From NCBI GenBank assembly GCA_947631705.1, contig CANRMJ010000008.1, positions 1 to 50,611 on the forward strand: DNA of 50,611 nt, in the 5' to 3' direction. How positions within the stretch are numbered: the first letter of the stretch is position 1; every line of letters begins with the position of its first letter. The stretch comes from an uncultured Clostridia bacterium. GTDB lineage: Bacteria > Bacillota > Clostridia > Oscillospirales > Acutalibacteraceae. The notes beneath the pieces were generated by a model. It searched no databases. It was not told where the DNA came from and worked only from the letters and a program-made list of their open reading frames with translations. Below, in pieces: positions 39,826 through 48,401 of the stretch. A program made the position numbers and the translations under genes.

Positions 39826-40947
39826 ATGATTGAATTTGAAAATTTAAAATTTCGCCTTCTTGAATCCGAAAAGCCGATACAGAATTTAAAAGAGGCTCTT
39901 GCGATAGATCTTATTAAGGACGAAATAGCTCAGCTTGAAGAAAAAGCGGCGGCGCCCGATTTTTGGGATAATATGGAAGAAAGCCAAAAAATTTTGAAAA
40001 AAACAGGCGCTCTGAAATCACGCGCCGCGAACTATGAATCGCTTAAATCGGATTATGACGACGCGCTTGTTATGATTGAGCTTGCAGACGAGGAGGGCGA
40101 CGAAAGCCTTCTTAACGACTGCACCTCGTCTGTTATTGATATAGAAAAAAGAATCGAAAGTATGACTCTTTCAACGCTGTTAAGCGGCGAGTTTGACGAA
40201 AAAAACGCCCTGCTCACATTTCATGCCGGCGCAGGCGGAACTGAGGCTATGGACTGGGCGGAAATGCTTTTCAGAATGTATACGCGCTGGGGCGAACGCC
40301 ACGGCTACAAGGTTTCAACTCTTGATTATCTTGACGGCGACGTTGCGGGTCTTAAAAGCGCCACTATTCTTATTGAGGGCGAAAACGCATACGGCTATCT
40401 GAAGGGAGAAATGGGAATACACCGCCTTGTCAGGGTTTCTCCGTTTGATTCGTCGGGCAGACGCCACACCTCGTTTGCCTCTCTTGAAGTAATGCCCGAA
40501 ATCGACGACGACGTAAACGTTGAAATCAAAGAGGAAGACATAAAAATGGATGTTTACAGAGCATCGGGTGCCGGCGGTCAAAAAGTAAACAAAACCTCTT
40601 CCGCGGTGCGCCTTACACACATACCGACAGGGATAGTTGTTTCCTGCCAGATAGAGCGTTCACAGCATCAAAACCGCGAAGTTGCGATGAGAATGCTTAA
40701 ATCAAAGCTCGTTGAAATAAAAGAACGGGAAAATTTGGAAAGAATAGAAGATATAAAAGGAGATCAAAAGGAAATTGCATGGGGAAGTCAGATACGTTCC
40801 TATGTATTTATGCCTTACACTATGGCAAAAGATCACAGAACGGGCTTTGAAATGGGTAATATAAACGCCGTTATGGACGGCGATATAGACGGATTCATAA
40901 ACGCTTATTTAAAACAGAAAAGCGTTGAGGAAGCCGAAAACAATTAA
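39826..40947 (+). CDS. prfB: Peptide chain release factor 2
   Basis: This 373-residue factor ends translation at UGA and UAA codons. The stop-codon reading motif is SPF (residues 205-207), which marks RF2 rather than RF1. The GGQ motif that triggers peptide release is at 250-252 within SGAGGQKVNKT. The reading frame is continuous through the region near codon 25 where many bacteria carry an in-frame UGA and a programmed +1 frameshift, so that autoregulation is absent here. The ATG at 39826 is the only Met start downstream of the promoter; AAAGG lies rather far upstream (13 nt). The next gene, pdaA, follows after a hairpin that overlaps its ribosome site. Confidence 0.96.
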   Translation: MIEFENLKFRLLESEKPIQNLKEALAIDLIKDEIAQLEEKAAAPDFWDNMEESQKILKKTGALKSRAANYESLKSDYDDALVMIELADEEGDESLLNDCTSSVIDIEKRIESMTLSTLLSGEFDEKNALLTFHAGAGGTEAMDWAEMLFRMYTRWGERHGYKVSTLDYLDGDVAGLKSATILIEGENAYGYLKGEMGIHRLVRVSPFDSSGRRHTSFASLEVMPEIDDDVNVEIKEEDIKMDVYRASGAGGQKVNKTSSAVRLTHIPTGIVVSCQIERSQHQNREVAMRMLKSKLVEIKERENLERIEDIKGDQKEIAWGSQIRSYVFMPYTMAKDHRTGFEMGNINAVMDGDIDGFINAYLKQKSVEEAENN

Positions 40948-40970
40948 AATATGGCATTCATAATAAATAC

Positions 40971-41005
40971 TCCTTCCGAGAAAAATATTCTCGGGAGGAT
41001 TTTTT
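40971..41005 (+). terminator. Terminator of prfB overlapping the pdaA ribosome site
   Basis: TCCTTCCGAG pairs with CTCGGGAGGA (one G-U pair) around a nine-base AT loop, and six T follow. The GGGAGGA of the 3' arm is also the ribosome site of pdaA, whose ATG starts at 41006. Confidence 0.85.
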
Positions 41006-41857
41006 ATGAAAAAAGTATTTGCATTAATAATAACGGTTTCACTGATACTTTGCGGCTGCTCTGCCGCGAAAAGCAACAACGAAACAACATCGAACAACAA
41101 TCAAGAAGATACAAGCGGCGCAACAAACGTTGCCGAAACCACGCTTGAGGCAACGGGAGTCGGCCTTGATTTATCGGGTTATGACACAAATTCAATAACG
41201 TGGGGACCCGGAAATATTACCGACCACGCCAGACCGATCGATCCAACCAACCTTCAGCAGAAATACGGCAAGCTTGGAGGAAAATGGCTTTTGGAAGACG
41301 GAAAGAATGTGTGCCTTACTTTTGACGAGGGCTATGAAAACGGCTACACGGCACAGATTTTAGACACACTTAAAGAAAAAAACGTTAAGGCATTTTTCTT
41401 TTGCACCTATGATTATGTTGAAGATAATCCGGAGCTTGTTCAGCGTATGATAAACGAGGGGCACATTGTTGGAAACCACACCTACAGGCATTACAATCTT
41501 ACGGAAAAAGACATTGAAACGGCAAGTGATGAAATAACTATTCTTCACGATTACGTTGCCCAACAGTTCGGATATGAAATGACTTATTTCAGATTCCCCG
41601 AGGGCGCGTTCAGCGAACAGACTCTCGCTCTTGCAAAAGATCTCGGTTATGAAACGCTTTTCTGGAGCTTTGCCTATGCCGACTGGGACACAAGCGCGCC
41701 GCCCGATCCTGAATCGGCATATGAAAAAATCACGTCCTCAACCCACAACGGCGCCATAATTCTTCTTCATGCCGTGTGCAGCTCAAACGCGGAAATACTC
41801 GGCAGAGTTATAGACAACATCAGAGAACAGGGTTATACCTTTACAACCGAATTATAG
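41006..41857 (+). CDS. PdaA-like peptidoglycan N-acetylmuramic acid deacetylase, lipoprotein
   Basis: This 283-residue lipoprotein (lipobox LCGC, Cys18) has a NodB-type polysaccharide deacetylase domain at about 95-283. The metal site is Asp107 in TFDEG with His158 and His162 in GNHTYRH. FAYADWD and LLHAV further on match PdaA, which deacetylates muramic acid to make muramic-delta-lactam in the spore cortex. The segment after the lipobox is a Ser/Thr/Asn-rich linker of about 30 residues. Where PdaA has RPPRG this protein has FRFPEG. A lipid anchor is unusual for B. subtilis PdaA, which has an ordinary signal peptide. A separate promoter was not seen. Confidence 0.88.
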   Translation: MKKVFALIITVSLILCGCSAAKSNNETTSNNNQEDTSGATNVAETTLEATGVGLDLSGYDTNSITWGPGNITDHARPIDPTNLQQKYGKLGGKWLLEDGKNVCLTFDEGYENGYTAQILDTLKEKNVKAFFFCTYDYVEDNPELVQRMINEGHIVGNHTYRHYNLTEKDIETASDEITILHDYVAQQFGYEMTYFRFPEGAFSEQTLALAKDLGYETLFWSFAYADWDTSAPPDPESAYEKITSSTHNGAIILLHAVCSSNAEILGRVIDNIREQGYTFTTEL

Positions 41858-41873
41858 AAACCGGCAAGCAAAA

Positions 41874-41896
41874 ACCGTCTGAAAGATTCAGACGGT
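41874..41896 (+). terminator. Terminator of the PdaA-like gene
   Basis: ACCGTCTGAA and TTCAGACGGT form a perfect 10-bp stem with a three-base loop, followed by CTTTTTATG, 16 bp after the stop codon. Confidence 0.92.
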
Positions 41897-41956
41897 CTTT
41901 TTATGCTTATAGCAATATTTCTTTTTAAAATATTTTGTTAAATTTCAAATTTGGTG

Positions 41957-41985
41957 TTGTTATAGATTTATATTTAATATATAAT
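41957..41985 (+). promoter_or_regulatory. Sigma-A promoter of the mre operon
   Basis: TTGTTA (41957-41962) and a perfect TATAAT (41980-41985) are separated by 17 bp. A small hairpin, CGGAAA/TTTCCG (42010-42025), sits in the leader. Confidence 0.75.
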
Positions 41986-42047
41986 GTATTTATATGTTGA
42001 ATTTACACGCGGAAATTATTTTCCGATTATGAAAGCGAGAGATATAA

Positions 42048-43028
42048 ATGATTTTGACGAGGGACATCGGCATTGATTTGGGAACGGAAAACACCCTTAT
42101 ATGTGACAAAAAGGGAAGAATATTGATACGGGAGCCCTCTGTTGTTGCGGTAGACGTTAAATCGCGCAGAGTTCTTGCAACGGGCAAGGAGGCAAAGTCC
42201 ATGATAGGCAGAACGCCGGGCTCCATAGTTGCCGTAAAACCGCTGAACGACGGTGTAATCGCCGATTTTGATATGACTGCCGATATGCTCCACGACTTTA
42301 TTTACCGCTCTTCAAAAAGCTCTGTTTTCGCAAAAACAAGAGCCGTGGTTTCTGTTCCCAGCGGAGTTACCGAGGTTGAACGAAGAGCAGTTGAGGACGC
42401 CACGCGCTCTGCCGGCGCGCAGGAGGTTGAGCTTATTGAAGAACCTATGGCGGCGGCTCTCGGAGTTGGTCTGCCCGTGTTTGAGGCAACAGGCTCCATG
42501 ATTGTTGATATCGGCGGCGGCACCTGCGATATAGCAGTGGTTTCACTCGGCGGAATTGCCGCAAGAAAAAGTATTCGTGTTGCGGGAAACGCACTTGATG
42601 AAACAATCATTAACCATATGAAAAAAAATCACAATTTACTTATCGGTTCAATCACCGCCGAAGACATAAAGCTGAAAATCGGCTCTGCCTGCGAATACGA
42701 CGGCGAGGGTGCTATGGAAATTAGAGGCAGAAATTTAGCCGACGGACTTCCCGGAAAAATAGAGGTTACCTCTGCGGAAATCAGAGAGGTTCTCTCTGAG
42801 CCTGTTGGTGAAATCGTTTCCGCCATAAGAGAAACGCTTGAAGTTACTCTGCCGGAGCTTGCCGCAGACATAATAGACAGAGGAATTTACATTACCGGCG
42901 GAACTTCTCTTTTGAGAGGTCTTCCCGAGCTTATATCAAAAGAAACAAAAATCGCGGTTCACACAACCGAAAACCCGCTTGACGCAGTTGCGGCAGGCAC
43001 ATCCGTTAAACTCAGAAGGTCACGATAA
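42048..43028 (+). CDS. mreB: Rod shape-determining protein MreB
   Basis: This 326-residue bacterial actin forms membrane-associated filaments that direct lateral wall synthesis. The phosphate-1 loop IGIDLGTENT is at 8-17 and the phosphate-2 loop VDIGGGTCDIAVV near 151-163. The adenosine-binding GGTSLLRGLP is near 290-299. It is first in an mreB-mreC-mreD-mrdA operon. Mbl and MreBH paralogs cannot be told apart from MreB by sequence alone, but linkage to mreCD favours MreB. The ribosome site is weak (GAGAGA). Confidence 0.95.
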   Translation: MILTRDIGIDLGTENTLICDKKGRILIREPSVVAVDVKSRRVLATGKEAKSMIGRTPGSIVAVKPLNDGVIADFDMTADMLHDFIYRSSKSSVFAKTRAVVSVPSGVTEVERRAVEDATRSAGAQEVELIEEPMAAALGVGLPVFEATGSMIVDIGGGTCDIAVVSLGGIAARKSIRVAGNALDETIINHMKKNHNLLIGSITAEDIKLKIGSACEYDGEGAMEIRGRNLADGLPGKIEVTSAEIREVLSEPVGEIVSAIRETLEVTLPELAADIIDRGIYITGGTSLLRGLPELISKETKIAVHTTENPLDAVAAGTSVKLRRSR

Positions 43029-43871
43029 ATGAAAGATTTTTTTAAAAGCAGCCGTTTCAAACTGATTGCGGCAATAACTGCGCTTTTTCTTGCGGGAGCG
43101 CTTGTGTGCGCGGCAAACGGAAGCAGCAAAACTCTTCAATCGAGCGTTGCCGGCGTTGTTTTCACTCCCGCCGAATGGGTTGCGTCTAAAATTTCATCAG
43201 GAATATCATATATATTCGGTGAGGCAAGCGGAAATTCCGAATATTTGAAAAAAATAAACGATCTTCAGCTTCAGGTTGGCGCGCTTCAGGATAAGCTTGC
43301 CGACTATGAAAATCTGCAAAGGCAAAACGCCCTTTATAAAGACGCGCTTGGTCTGAAAGAGGAAAATTCAGATTTTACCTTTGCGGAGGCAAACGTTATA
43401 TCAAGAGATCCCGCCGATATTTTCGGTTCCTACACAATAGACAAGGGTGCGTCGAGCGGCATAAAAGAGGGCGACGCGGTGCTCTACGGCAACTATATAG
43501 TCGGCATAATCAGCGCCGCTTATCCGACCCACAGTGTTGTAAAAACAATTCTTGACCCTGATTTTTCTGTTTCCGCCTATGAAATCGTTTCGGGTGAAAT
43601 TTCATATGTTACAGGCGACGCCGATCTTGCGGAAAACGGAAAATGCAAAATGGCAAACCTTGCCGCAGACACCACGGTTACATACGGTTCAATAATTTCA
43701 ACAGCCGGAATCAGCGGAAATATACCTAAAGGATTGATTATAGGAACCGTTGAAGAGATAAACGAGGAGCGCACCTCCATTGCCTCCTACGCAGTTATCA
43801 ATCCCGGTGTTGATGTAAACAATCTCACAAATTGCCTTGTGATAACCGGCTATGAAAGCGAGGCGGAATAA
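43029..43871 (+). CDS. mreC: Rod shape-determining protein MreC
   Basis: This 280-residue protein has one N-terminal membrane helix (about 10-30), a coiled coil (about 70-105) that drives dimerisation, and an extracytoplasmic double beta-barrel (about 110-275) with the conserved VISRDPADIFGSYTIDKG segment. MreC links MreB filaments to PBP2 and RodA in the elongasome. It follows mreB directly and its TAA stop overlaps the ATG of mreD. Confidence 0.95.
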   Translation: MKDFFKSSRFKLIAAITALFLAGALVCAANGSSKTLQSSVAGVVFTPAEWVASKISSGISYIFGEASGNSEYLKKINDLQLQVGALQDKLADYENLQRQNALYKDALGLKEENSDFTFAEANVISRDPADIFGSYTIDKGASSGIKEGDAVLYGNYIVGIISAAYPTHSVVKTILDPDFSVSAYEIVSGEISYVTGDADLAENGKCKMANLAADTTVTYGSIISTAGISGNIPKGLIIGTVEEINEERTSIASYAVINPGVDVNNLTNCLVITGYESEAE

Positions 43872-44401
43872 TGGAGCTTTCATACAGACGAAAGAGCATC
43901 AAGGTTTTGTGTTATGCTCTTATTATCGCTTTTATTGCTATTATTCAGAATGTAGAGGGACTTTCCGTTGAAATAGGCTCCGCACGCTGTTTTCCGCTTT
44001 TGACCGCGGCAATTATTTTGGGAATAGGAGAAGATGAAAGGCTTGCCGGTCTTCTCGGTCTTTTCGGCGGAATCCTTTGGGATTTAACAACAACGGTGCA
44101 TCTTGGGTTTAACGCGGTTTTCATGTGCATAACCTGCTTTTGCAGCGCCGCTCTTGTTACCTATATAATCAGAGACACTTTTATTACATGCATGGTGTTC
44201 TCCGTGCTTACGGTATTTTTATATGTATTCCTATATTGGTTATTTTTTATTATCATAAAGGGAGTTCACGGCGCGGAACTGAGCCTTTTTTCCTTTTATA
44301 TTCCAAGCGCCTTTTACACCTCTTTAACGGCGCCGATTATATGGCTTTGCGCAAAGCCGGTTAAGCAAAAGCTGAACGCACCCGTTAAAATTTTTGATTA
44401 A
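43871..44401 (+). CDS. mreD: Rod shape-determining protein MreD
   Basis: This 176-residue integral membrane protein has five to six helices and is the MreD component of the elongation machinery. Position between mreC and the PBP2 gene, size and the GLLGGxLWD-type motif (GLFGGILWDLTT near 62-73) support the call. Its start overlaps the mreC stop (TAATG). The following gene starts after 27 bp. Confidence 0.92.
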   Translation: MELSYRRKSIKVLCYALIIAFIAIIQNVEGLSVEIGSARCFPLLTAAIILGIGEDERLAGLLGLFGGILWDLTTTVHLGFNAVFMCITCFCSAALVTYIIRDTFITCMVFSVLTVFLYVFLYWLFFIIIKGVHGAELSLFSFYIPSAFYTSLTAPIIWLCAKPVKQKLNAPVKIFD

Positions 44402-44428
44402 AACTATTATTTCGGAAAGGAGATTGCC

Positions 44429-46444
44429 GTGAAAAGCAGGCATTTGAGCAGCCGCTCGGTTATTTCAATATTTCTTGTTCTGCTTGTTATGTTTGGCTTT
44501 GGATTTAAGCTGTATGACATTCAGGTTGTAAACAACTCATTTTATACAGCGCAGAACAACACCGTTAAAACATATACTGTGCCGATTGAGGCGGCGCGCG
44601 GTGAAATTGTGGACAGAAACGGCAATTCACTTGTTACAAATCGCCGCGGAAACTCTATAATCCTTGACGCGGCATATTTTCCCTCTCGGTCAGACAACGA
44701 GGCAAGAAACTCAATTATACTTAATTTAATAAAGCTGTTTGAAAAAAACGGTGAGGAATATGTGAACAATCTTCCCCTTGTTTTTGCGGACGGTTCCATC
44801 GCTTTTACCGATGACGAAAAGGCAGTGGAAACTATGAAAAGCAAAGATATGTTCAATCTTCAGAACTACGCCACACCGCAAAACTGCTATGACGCCATGG
44901 CGGAGCTTTACGGTCTTGAGGACTATGATACCGAAACGGCTCTCAAAATCGGAGGGATAAGATACGAGCTCACGAGGCTTTTGTTTTCAATTGAAAATCC
45001 CGTAACGATTGCCGATGATGTAAGTAACGAAACCGTTGCCGCAATCAAGGAAAACAAAGCAAGCTATCTCGGCGCCGATGTTGAAACGATTGCTTACAGA
45101 GAATACGCAGACCCGACCCTTGCGCCGCACATTCTCGGCACGGTAAGAAAAATTAATGCGGATGAATACGCCGAGCTTAAAGACAGCGGCTACGGAATAA
45201 ACGACACTATCGGCGAAAGCGGAATTGAATCGGCTATGGAAAGCGAACTCAGAGGAATTCCGGGCGAGCTCACCGTTACTATAGATAGCAACGGAAATGT
45301 TTCAAAAGAGGTTACAAAAAATCCGGTTCAGGGAAACACGGTTGTTTTAACAATAGACAAGGATTTGCAGCGGCTTGCGCAGGAAAAGCTCAGGGAAACG
45401 TGCAACACGGTAAGCGCTTCTTCAAGCGCGGGCGCGGTTGTTGTTGAGGATATCAACACGGGAGAACTGCTTGCCGCGGCCTCTTATCCAACATATAATA
45501 TAAACGACTATTATGAACATTATTCCGATCTTGCAAAGAATTCAAGGAAACCGCTATGGAACAGGTTTGCTCTCGGTCTGTATGCCCCCGGCTCAACCTT
45601 CAAGCCCATGATGGCGTGCGCGGCTCTTGAAGAGGGCGTTATAAACGAAAACACAACGTTTACCTGCCGCGGCACCTGGCAATATTATGATATTTCTTTC
45701 GGCTGCCTTAACCATACATCACACGGCAGCGAAAATGTCAGAGAGGCGCTGCGTGATTCATGCAACATTTTCTTTTATAACGTTGCGGATCGTTTGAAAA
45801 TCACAAAAATGAACGAATACGGCTCAATGTTCGGGCTCGGCGAAAAAACGGGTGTTGAAATAAATGAGGCGGCAGGAGTGCTTGCAGGCCTTGCAAGCGC
45901 CGAAAGATACAACAGAAAGTGGCAGATGGGTGATACGATTCAAAGCGGTATCGGTCAGTCCGACAACCTTTTTACGCCCCTCCAGCTTGCCAATTACTGT
46001 GCTACGATTGCGAACAGCGGCACAAGATATGACCTTCATTTCGTGAAATCCGTAATAAATACATACGATGGCTCTGTTGCCGAAACAGGCGCCGTGGTTG
46101 CAGAGGATTTGCCGATTTCGGCAGGCACGTTTTCAATAGTAAAGGAAGGCATGAGAATGGTTGCAACAACGGGCGCGCCCGCAAGCATATTCCGCCGGCT
46201 TGACGTGAATGTTGCCTGCAAAACGGGCACATCGCAGGTAAGGCAAAACGGCGAAATCGTTAATAACGGTTTTCTTATCTCCTTTGCTCCGTATGAAAAT
46301 CCCGAAATTTCAATAGCGTCTGTTATAGAGCTTGCCGGCTCAGGAACGTCAACAGCGGAAATAACATCATCAATTATTGATTACTATTATTCAAACAACA
46401 CAGATGAAGCTCCCGCGCAGCAAACGGGCACTCTTCTTAATTAA
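44429..46444 (+). CDS. mrdA: Penicillin-binding protein 2 (elongation transpeptidase)
   Basis: This 671-residue class B PBP is the transpeptidase of the elongasome. It has an N-terminal membrane helix (about 10-28), a dimerisation or pedestal domain (RGEIVDRNG at 57-65) and a C-terminal transpeptidase domain. The catalytic motifs are intact: STFK (serine near 389), SCN (near 440) and KTGT (near 596). Start GTG has AAAGGAG upstream. It closes the mreBCD operon; no rodA gene follows in the window. The Ser-rich stretch before the transpeptidase domain is not unusual. It may be annotated mrdA or pbpA. Confidence 0.94.
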   Translation: MKSRHLSSRSVISIFLVLLVMFGFGFKLYDIQVVNNSFYTAQNNTVKTYTVPIEAARGEIVDRNGNSLVTNRRGNSIILDAAYFPSRSDNEARNSIILNLIKLFEKNGEEYVNNLPLVFADGSIAFTDDEKAVETMKSKDMFNLQNYATPQNCYDAMAELYGLEDYDTETALKIGGIRYELTRLLFSIENPVTIADDVSNETVAAIKENKASYLGADVETIAYREYADPTLAPHILGTVRKINADEYAELKDSGYGINDTIGESGIESAMESELRGIPGELTVTIDSNGNVSKEVTKNPVQGNTVVLTIDKDLQRLAQEKLRETCNTVSASSSAGAVVVEDINTGELLAAASYPTYNINDYYEHYSDLAKNSRKPLWNRFALGLYAPGSTFKPMMACAALEEGVINENTTFTCRGTWQYYDISFGCLNHTSHGSENVREALRDSCNIFFYNVADRLKITKMNEYGSMFGLGEKTGVEINEAAGVLAGLASAERYNRKWQMGDTIQSGIGQSDNLFTPLQLANYCATIANSGTRYDLHFVKSVINTYDGSVAETGAVVAEDLPISAGTFSIVKEGMRMVATTGAPASIFRRLDVNVACKTGTSQVRQNGEIVNNGFLISFAPYENPEISIASVIELAGSGTSTAEITSSIIDYYYSNNTDEAPAQQTGTLLN

Positions 46445-46469
46445 TTTTAAAAATATATAGTTTTAAGTG

Positions 46470-46498
46470 TTGAATAAAGTAAGTATTTATGTTATTAT
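46470..46498 (+). promoter_or_regulatory. Promoter of mgsA
   Basis: TTGAAT (46470-46475) and TATTAT (46493-46498) are separated by 17 bp. A hairpin CGGATGC...GCATCCG (46532-46557), with GC/GC inner pairs, lies in the leader before the GGAGGT ribosome site. It lacks a U tail and may regulate translation or stability. Confidence 0.65.
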
Positions 46499-46584
46499 TT
46501 TAATTGGCAATTGTTTTATCACTATATCTTTCGGATGCTGCCTTTTAGCGGCATCCGTATTAAAAACTGTTTTGGAGGTAATTT

Positions 46585-46995
46585 ATGAATATTGCACTGA
46601 TAGCCCATGATGCGAAAAAAGAGCTACTTGTTCAGTTTTGTATCGCTTACTGCGGAATTATGAGCCGCCATGAGCTTTGCGCAACGGGAACTACAGGCAA
46701 ACTTGTGCACGAGGCCACAGGACTTAATATCAATTGCTTTTTATCGGGAAGTCAGGGCGGAGGTCAGCAAATAGCAAGCAGAATAGCCTGCAATGAAATT
46801 GATTTGCTTATTTTTTTCCGTGATCCGTTAAATCCAAAGCCCCATGAACCCAACGACAATGATTTACTTCGTCTTTGCGACGTTCACAATATTCCTTTTG
46901 CAACGAATATTGCAACAGGAGAGGCGCTCATCCGCGGTGTTGAACGCGGCGACTTTGAATGGAGAGAAATAGTAAACCCAAGATTTAATTCGTAA
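46585..46995 (+). CDS. mgsA: Methylglyoxal synthase-like protein with altered catalytic residue
   Basis: This 136-residue protein matches methylglyoxal synthase throughout: ALIAHDAKK at 4-12 (phosphate and metal-site His-Asp), [12 protein letters not shown] at 32-43, [13 protein letters not shown] near 75-87 and IPFATNIAT near 102-110. The enzyme turns dihydroxyacetone phosphate into methylglyoxal as a bypass of lower glycolysis. However, the catalytic Asp of the family motif SGPLGGDQQ is Gly60 here (SGSQGGGQQ; codon GGT at 46762-46764). In the Escherichia coli enzyme the equivalent Asp71 is the general base. Activity is therefore doubtful, unless another residue substitutes. It has its own promoter and is followed by a terminator before hisS. 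Confidence 0.9.
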   Translation: MNIALIAHDAKKELLVQFCIAYCGIMSRHELCATGTTGKLVHEATGLNINCFLSGSQGGGQQIASRIACNEIDLLIFFRDPLNPKPHEPNDNDLLRLCDVHNIPFATNIATGEALIRGVERGDFEWREIVNPRFNS

Positions 46996-47015
46996 ATATT
47001 ATTAACTGAAAATTT

Positions 47016-47040
47016 GGGTGGGCTCAGCTCACCCGTTTTT
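47016..47040 (+). terminator. Terminator between mgsA and hisS
   Basis: GGGTG-G-GC pairs with GC-T-CACCC around a TCA loop (47016-47034), followed by GTTTTT. It ends just five bases before the hisS ribosome site, and no separate hisS promoter is visible, so read-through is expected. Confidence 0.75.
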
Positions 47041-47054
47041 GATTGGAGAGAAAA

Positions 47055-48401
47055 ATGGCGCTTATAACAAAAGCTATAAAGGGCACTAAAGATGTTTTGC
47101 CCTCGGAAGTTTATAAAAATCAATATATTGAGGCAAAAGTGCTTGAAACGGCTGAAAAATACGGCTATAAGGAAATCAGAACACCTGTTTTTGAGCATAC
47201 GGAGCTTTTCAAGCGCGGCGTGGGCGACACAACCGATGTGGTTCAAAAGGAAATGTATACGTTTGACGATAAGGGCGGGCGCAGCATAACGCTCAGACCC
47301 GAAGGCACGGCAGGAGCGGCGCGCTCCTTTCTTGAAAGCGGGCTCTGCAATGAAACACTGCCGCAGAAGGTGTGCTATATCACCTCCTGCTACCGCTACG
47401 AAAAACCGCAAGCGGGCAGACTTCGCGAATTTCACCAATTTGGAGTTGAGTGTTTCGGCACCCAATCGCCCCTTGCGGACGCTGAAATTTTGAGCCTCGC
47501 AAAATCTATTTTTGATAATTTCGGGGTTAAAGATTTAAGCCTTGAAATAAACTCCATAGGCTGCCCCAAATGCCGCAAAGAATTTCACGATGCGCTCAGA
47601 GAATATTTCAGTTCAAGAAAAGACGGGCTATGCGATACCTGCCGCGACAGACTTGACAGGAATCCTATGCGTATTCTTGACTGTAAATCGCCTGTTTGCT
47701 CCGAAATCGCAAAAGACGCACCCGTTGTGCTTGATTATCTCTGCGACGAATGTAAAGAGCATTTTGAAGAAGTAAAAAAATATCTTAGAGCGGAAAATAT
47801 TGAATTCACCGTTAATCCAAAAATCGTGCGCGGTCTTGATTACTACACAAAAACGGTGTTTGAATTCATATCCGATTCAATCGGCGCTCAGGGAGCGGTT
47901 TGCGCCGGAGGCCGCTATGACGGGCTTATCGAAGAACTCGGCGGTCAAAAAACACCGTCGCTCGGTTTCGGAATGGGAATTGAAAGACTTCTTCTGCTTA
48001 TGGAATCTCAGGGCTGCGAATTCCCCGAAGACAGCAGACCTGACTTATTCATTGCCGCGCTGGGTGATAAAGCGACTCTGAAAGCCGTTGAAATAGCAAA
48101 AGATATGCGCGGCGAGGGATTTTCGTGCATTTACGACCTTAACGGGCGCGGTCTCAGAGCACAAATGAAATACGCAAACAAGCTGGGTGCTAAATTCACA
48201 ATTGTGCTTGGAGACAATGAAGTCAGCAGCGGCATTGCAAAACTGAAGAATATGGAGAGCGGCGAGGAAACGGAAATTGCTCTTGCAACCTTTGTGAGCG
48301 GATATTACAATATCACCCTTTCGGAGCAGCTTAAAGACCTTGAAATAAACGGGGAAAGCGTTGATTTCGGTTCACTTTTCGGTTTAGGAGATAAAAAATA
48401 A
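47055..48401 (+). CDS. hisS: Histidyl-tRNA synthetase
   Basis: This 448-residue class II synthetase charges tRNA-His. Motif 1 is in the N-terminal region (PVFEHTELFKRG near 45-56), motif 2 includes the YRYEKPQAGRLREFHQFG stretch, the histidine A peptide is VRGLDYYTKTVFEF and motif 3 is GFGMGIERLL. The C-terminal anticodon-binding domain (about 330-425) is present, with a short acidic extension. The ATG at 47055 is selected by the GGAGAG site; an in-frame TTG 12 bases earlier lies within it. The stop overlaps the aspS ATG by one base, the usual hisS-aspS operon. Confidence 0.97.
   Translation: MALITKAIKGTKDVLPSEVYKNQYIEAKVLETAEKYGYKEIRTPVFEHTELFKRGVGDTTDVVQKEMYTFDDKGGRSITLRPEGTAGAARSFLESGLCNETLPQKVCYITSCYRYEKPQAGRLREFHQFGVECFGTQSPLADAEILSLAKSIFDNFGVKDLSLEINSIGCPKCRKEFHDALREYFSSRKDGLCDTCRDRLDRNPMRILDCKSPVCSEIAKDAPVVLDYLCDECKEHFEEVKKYLRAENIEFTVNPKIVRGLDYYTKTVFEFISDSIGAQGAVCAGGRYDGLIEELGGQKTPSLGFGMGIERLLLLMESQGCEFPEDSRPDLFIAALGDKATLKAVEIAKDMRGEGFSCIYDLNGRGLRAQMKYANKLGAKFTIVLGDNEVSSGIAKLKNMESGEETEIALATFVSGYYNITLSEQLKDLEINGESVDFGSLFGLGDKK

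Noticed and set aside
39826-39920. Programmed +1 frameshift site in prfB
   Set aside because: The frame is continuous from the ATG, and no in-frame UGA or CTT-TGA-C slippery site occurs in the N-terminal region.
46996-47054. A T-box leader before hisS, suggested by GGGTGG
   Set aside because: The gap is under 60 nt and holds only a terminator hairpin; there is no specifier stem or full T-box sequence.
46884-47465. A 193-codon open frame on the minus strand over mgsA and hisS
   Set aside because: It is antisense to two clear genes with biased translation and no ribosome site.
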